DNA of 28,775 nucleotides from Minisyncoccota bacterium (GTDB lineage Bacteria; Patescibacteriota; Minisyncoccia; Phycocordibacterales; GCA-2747955). The stretch lies in NCBI GenBank assembly GCA_938010795.1, contig CALLVB010000079.1, positions 1 to 28,775 of the forward strand. Reading direction: 5' to 3'. The notes beneath the pieces are model-generated. The model saw only the letters and a list, made by a program, of their open reading frames with translations. It was not told where the DNA came from and made no database searches. Shown piece after piece: positions 27,751 to 28,775 of this stretch (the stretch's first letter is position 1; every line of letters starts with the position of its first letter). The translations under genes were made by a program, and so were the position numbers.

Positions 27751-28775
27751 ATGGCATCCCTTTTTCAAAATGTATTTAAAAAGAAAAACGACACTTTTTT
27801 AGGAGTAGATATTGGATCTTCGTCTATTAAAGTTGTACAACTTTCTATGCAGAAAGGTGTCGTTACACTCGACACGTTTGGAGAAATTGCCCTCGGACCG
27901 TACGGCGGTAAAGAAATTGGTCATGCAGTAAAACTAGAGCCTCCTAAGCTCACAGAAGCGCTACAAGATTTATTAAAAGAGGCGCAGGCTGAGGCACGAA
28001 CAGGAGGTCTTTCAATACCACTTAAATCATCATTGGTATTTAATATGAAAATGCCAGAAGTAGATCAGAAGCAATTAGACGACATGGTGAGATTAGAGGC
28101 GCGTCGATATATTCCAGTACCTATTTCAGAGGTGTCTCTTGACTGGTCGGTAATCCCAGATAACCACGAAGATGAAGAAGAAGATGAAGAAGGACGAAAA
28201 TTTTTGAATATCTTAGTTGTTGCAATTCATAAAGATACACTTCAAAAATATAAAGAAGTTGCAGATATGTCAGGAGTTGACCTGCAATTTCTTGAGATTG
28301 AAACATTCTCAACTATTCGTTCAACCGTTGATCATGATAAAGAGGCAGTAATCATTTTAGATATTGGTGCGTCAGTCACTAAACTATATATTGTTGAATA
28401 TGGAGTGATCCAGAAATCACACATTATCGGTGTTGGTTCTCAGAATATGATTAAGGCCCTGGAGACACGAAGACGTCTCGCAAATGTTAGACAAGACCTG
28501 AACGCAGGTCATGGAACAGCACTTTCTGACGCAATGCAGAACTCTCAAACAACGCCAGTTGATCTGGATCGTATTTTGCAAGAAACAAAGAAGGTAGTTC
28601 TTGAGTATCAAAAAGAGCATAGAAAAAACATCGAATTAGCTATTCTGACAGGAGGAGGGTCTGTATTAGCAGGGATTTTGCCATACGTTGAGAAATCTCT
28701 TGAAACTGAGATTGAATTGGCACATCCGTTCGAAAAGACCAAAACTCCTGCCTTCTTAGATAATACGTTGCGTGA
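27751..28775 (+). CDS. pilM: Type IV pilus assembly protein PilM (partial, 3' end outside the window)
   Basis: The first 341 codons of an actin-like ATPase that forms the cytoplasmic ring of the type IV pilus platform with PilN. The N-terminus FLGVDIGSSSIKVVQL (phosphate-1 type), the VFNMKMPEVDQ and RLEARRYIPVPISEV segments typical of PilM, the ILDIGASVTKLYIV phosphate-2 segment and the LTGGGSVLAGI adenosine-binding motif are visible. An acidic insertion (EDEEEDEEG, about residues 134-142) is a local peculiarity. The frame is open to the window end. Further pilus genes probably follow. Confidence 0.93.
   Translation, partial: MASLFQNVFKKKNDTFLGVDIGSSSIKVVQLSMQKGVVTLDTFGEIALGPYGGKEIGHAVKLEPPKLTEALQDLLKEAQAEARTGGLSIPLKSSLVFNMKMPEVDQKQLDDMVRLEARRYIPVPISEVSLDWSVIPDNHEDEEEDEEGRKFLNILVVAIHKDTLQKYKEVADMSGVDLQFLEIETFSTIRSTVDHDKEAVIILDIGASVTKLYIVEYGVIQKSHIIGVGSQNMIKALETRRRLANVRQDLNAGHGTALSDAMQNSQTTPVDLDRILQETKKVVLEYQKEHRKNIELAILTGGGSVLAGILPYVEKSLETEIELAHPFEKTKTPAFLDNTLR

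Overview
The window looks like a piece of chromosome from a Candidatus Patescibacteria (CPR, Parcubacteria/Paceibacteria-like) bacterium. Signs of this are AT-rich coding DNA, very short intergenic gaps, many housekeeping genes with a -10 box only 5-10 nt before the start codon (apparently leaderless mRNAs), a split transketolase, an orphan ComF and type IV pilus gene, and many small membrane or secreted proteins without recognisable families. TGA, TAA and TAG are all used as stops, so the standard bacterial code fits. No rRNA, IS element, transposase, integrase or CRISPR array was seen.

Layout. 1-7337: tRNA-Lys, a DEDDy exonuclease, hisS, a small membrane protein plus MGMT-like pair, a membrane/coiled-coil protein, an SGNH hydrolase, tyrS, a secreted NTR/Kazal-like putative protease inhibitor, a small secreted Thr-rich protein and a divergent ribulose-phosphate 3-epimerase-like protein. 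7338-9918: a regulatory island with a 50-aa membrane protein read leftward, then a ParB-family protein, a CtrA-like response regulator and a SciP/DUF1153-like small protein read rightward. 9919-12937: split transketolase (N and C halves) separated by a leftward DUF502-like membrane protein and a newly called 51-aa gene. 12975-14677: a putative leader micro-ORF coupled to a membrane-anchored AlkD-like protein, then two tiny membrane proteins. 14771-19306: superoxide dismutase, a membrane-anchored trypsin-like protease and an M16C (PreP-like) metallopeptidase. 19336-22682: two small Cys-rich proteins and uvrA. 22736-26530: an orphan 314-aa protein, a membrane-anchored protein with a RskA-like C-terminal domain, prephenate dehydratase and GAPDH. 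26531-28775: a 60-aa Gly-rich peptide gene, comF, and the start of pilM, which runs off the window.

The most notable point is the ParB / CtrA-like / SciP-like cluster. CtrA is the alphaproteobacterial cell-cycle master regulator and SciP is the small protein that inhibits it, so finding both genes adjacent, next to a ParB-family protein, in what looks like a patescibacterium suggests a compact cell-cycle or transfer regulatory module. The CtrA-like receiver domain keeps the phospho-acceptor Asp but has lost other conserved residues. These genes also differ from the housekeeping genes in having strong Shine-Dalgarno sequences, TTGACA-type promoters and CGT-rich arginine codons. Metabolically, the RPE-like protein, transketolase halves and GAPDH fit a non-oxidative pentose phosphate/lower glycolysis core. 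The protease pair, protease-inhibitor-like protein and other surface proteins fit a host-attached lifestyle (inference).
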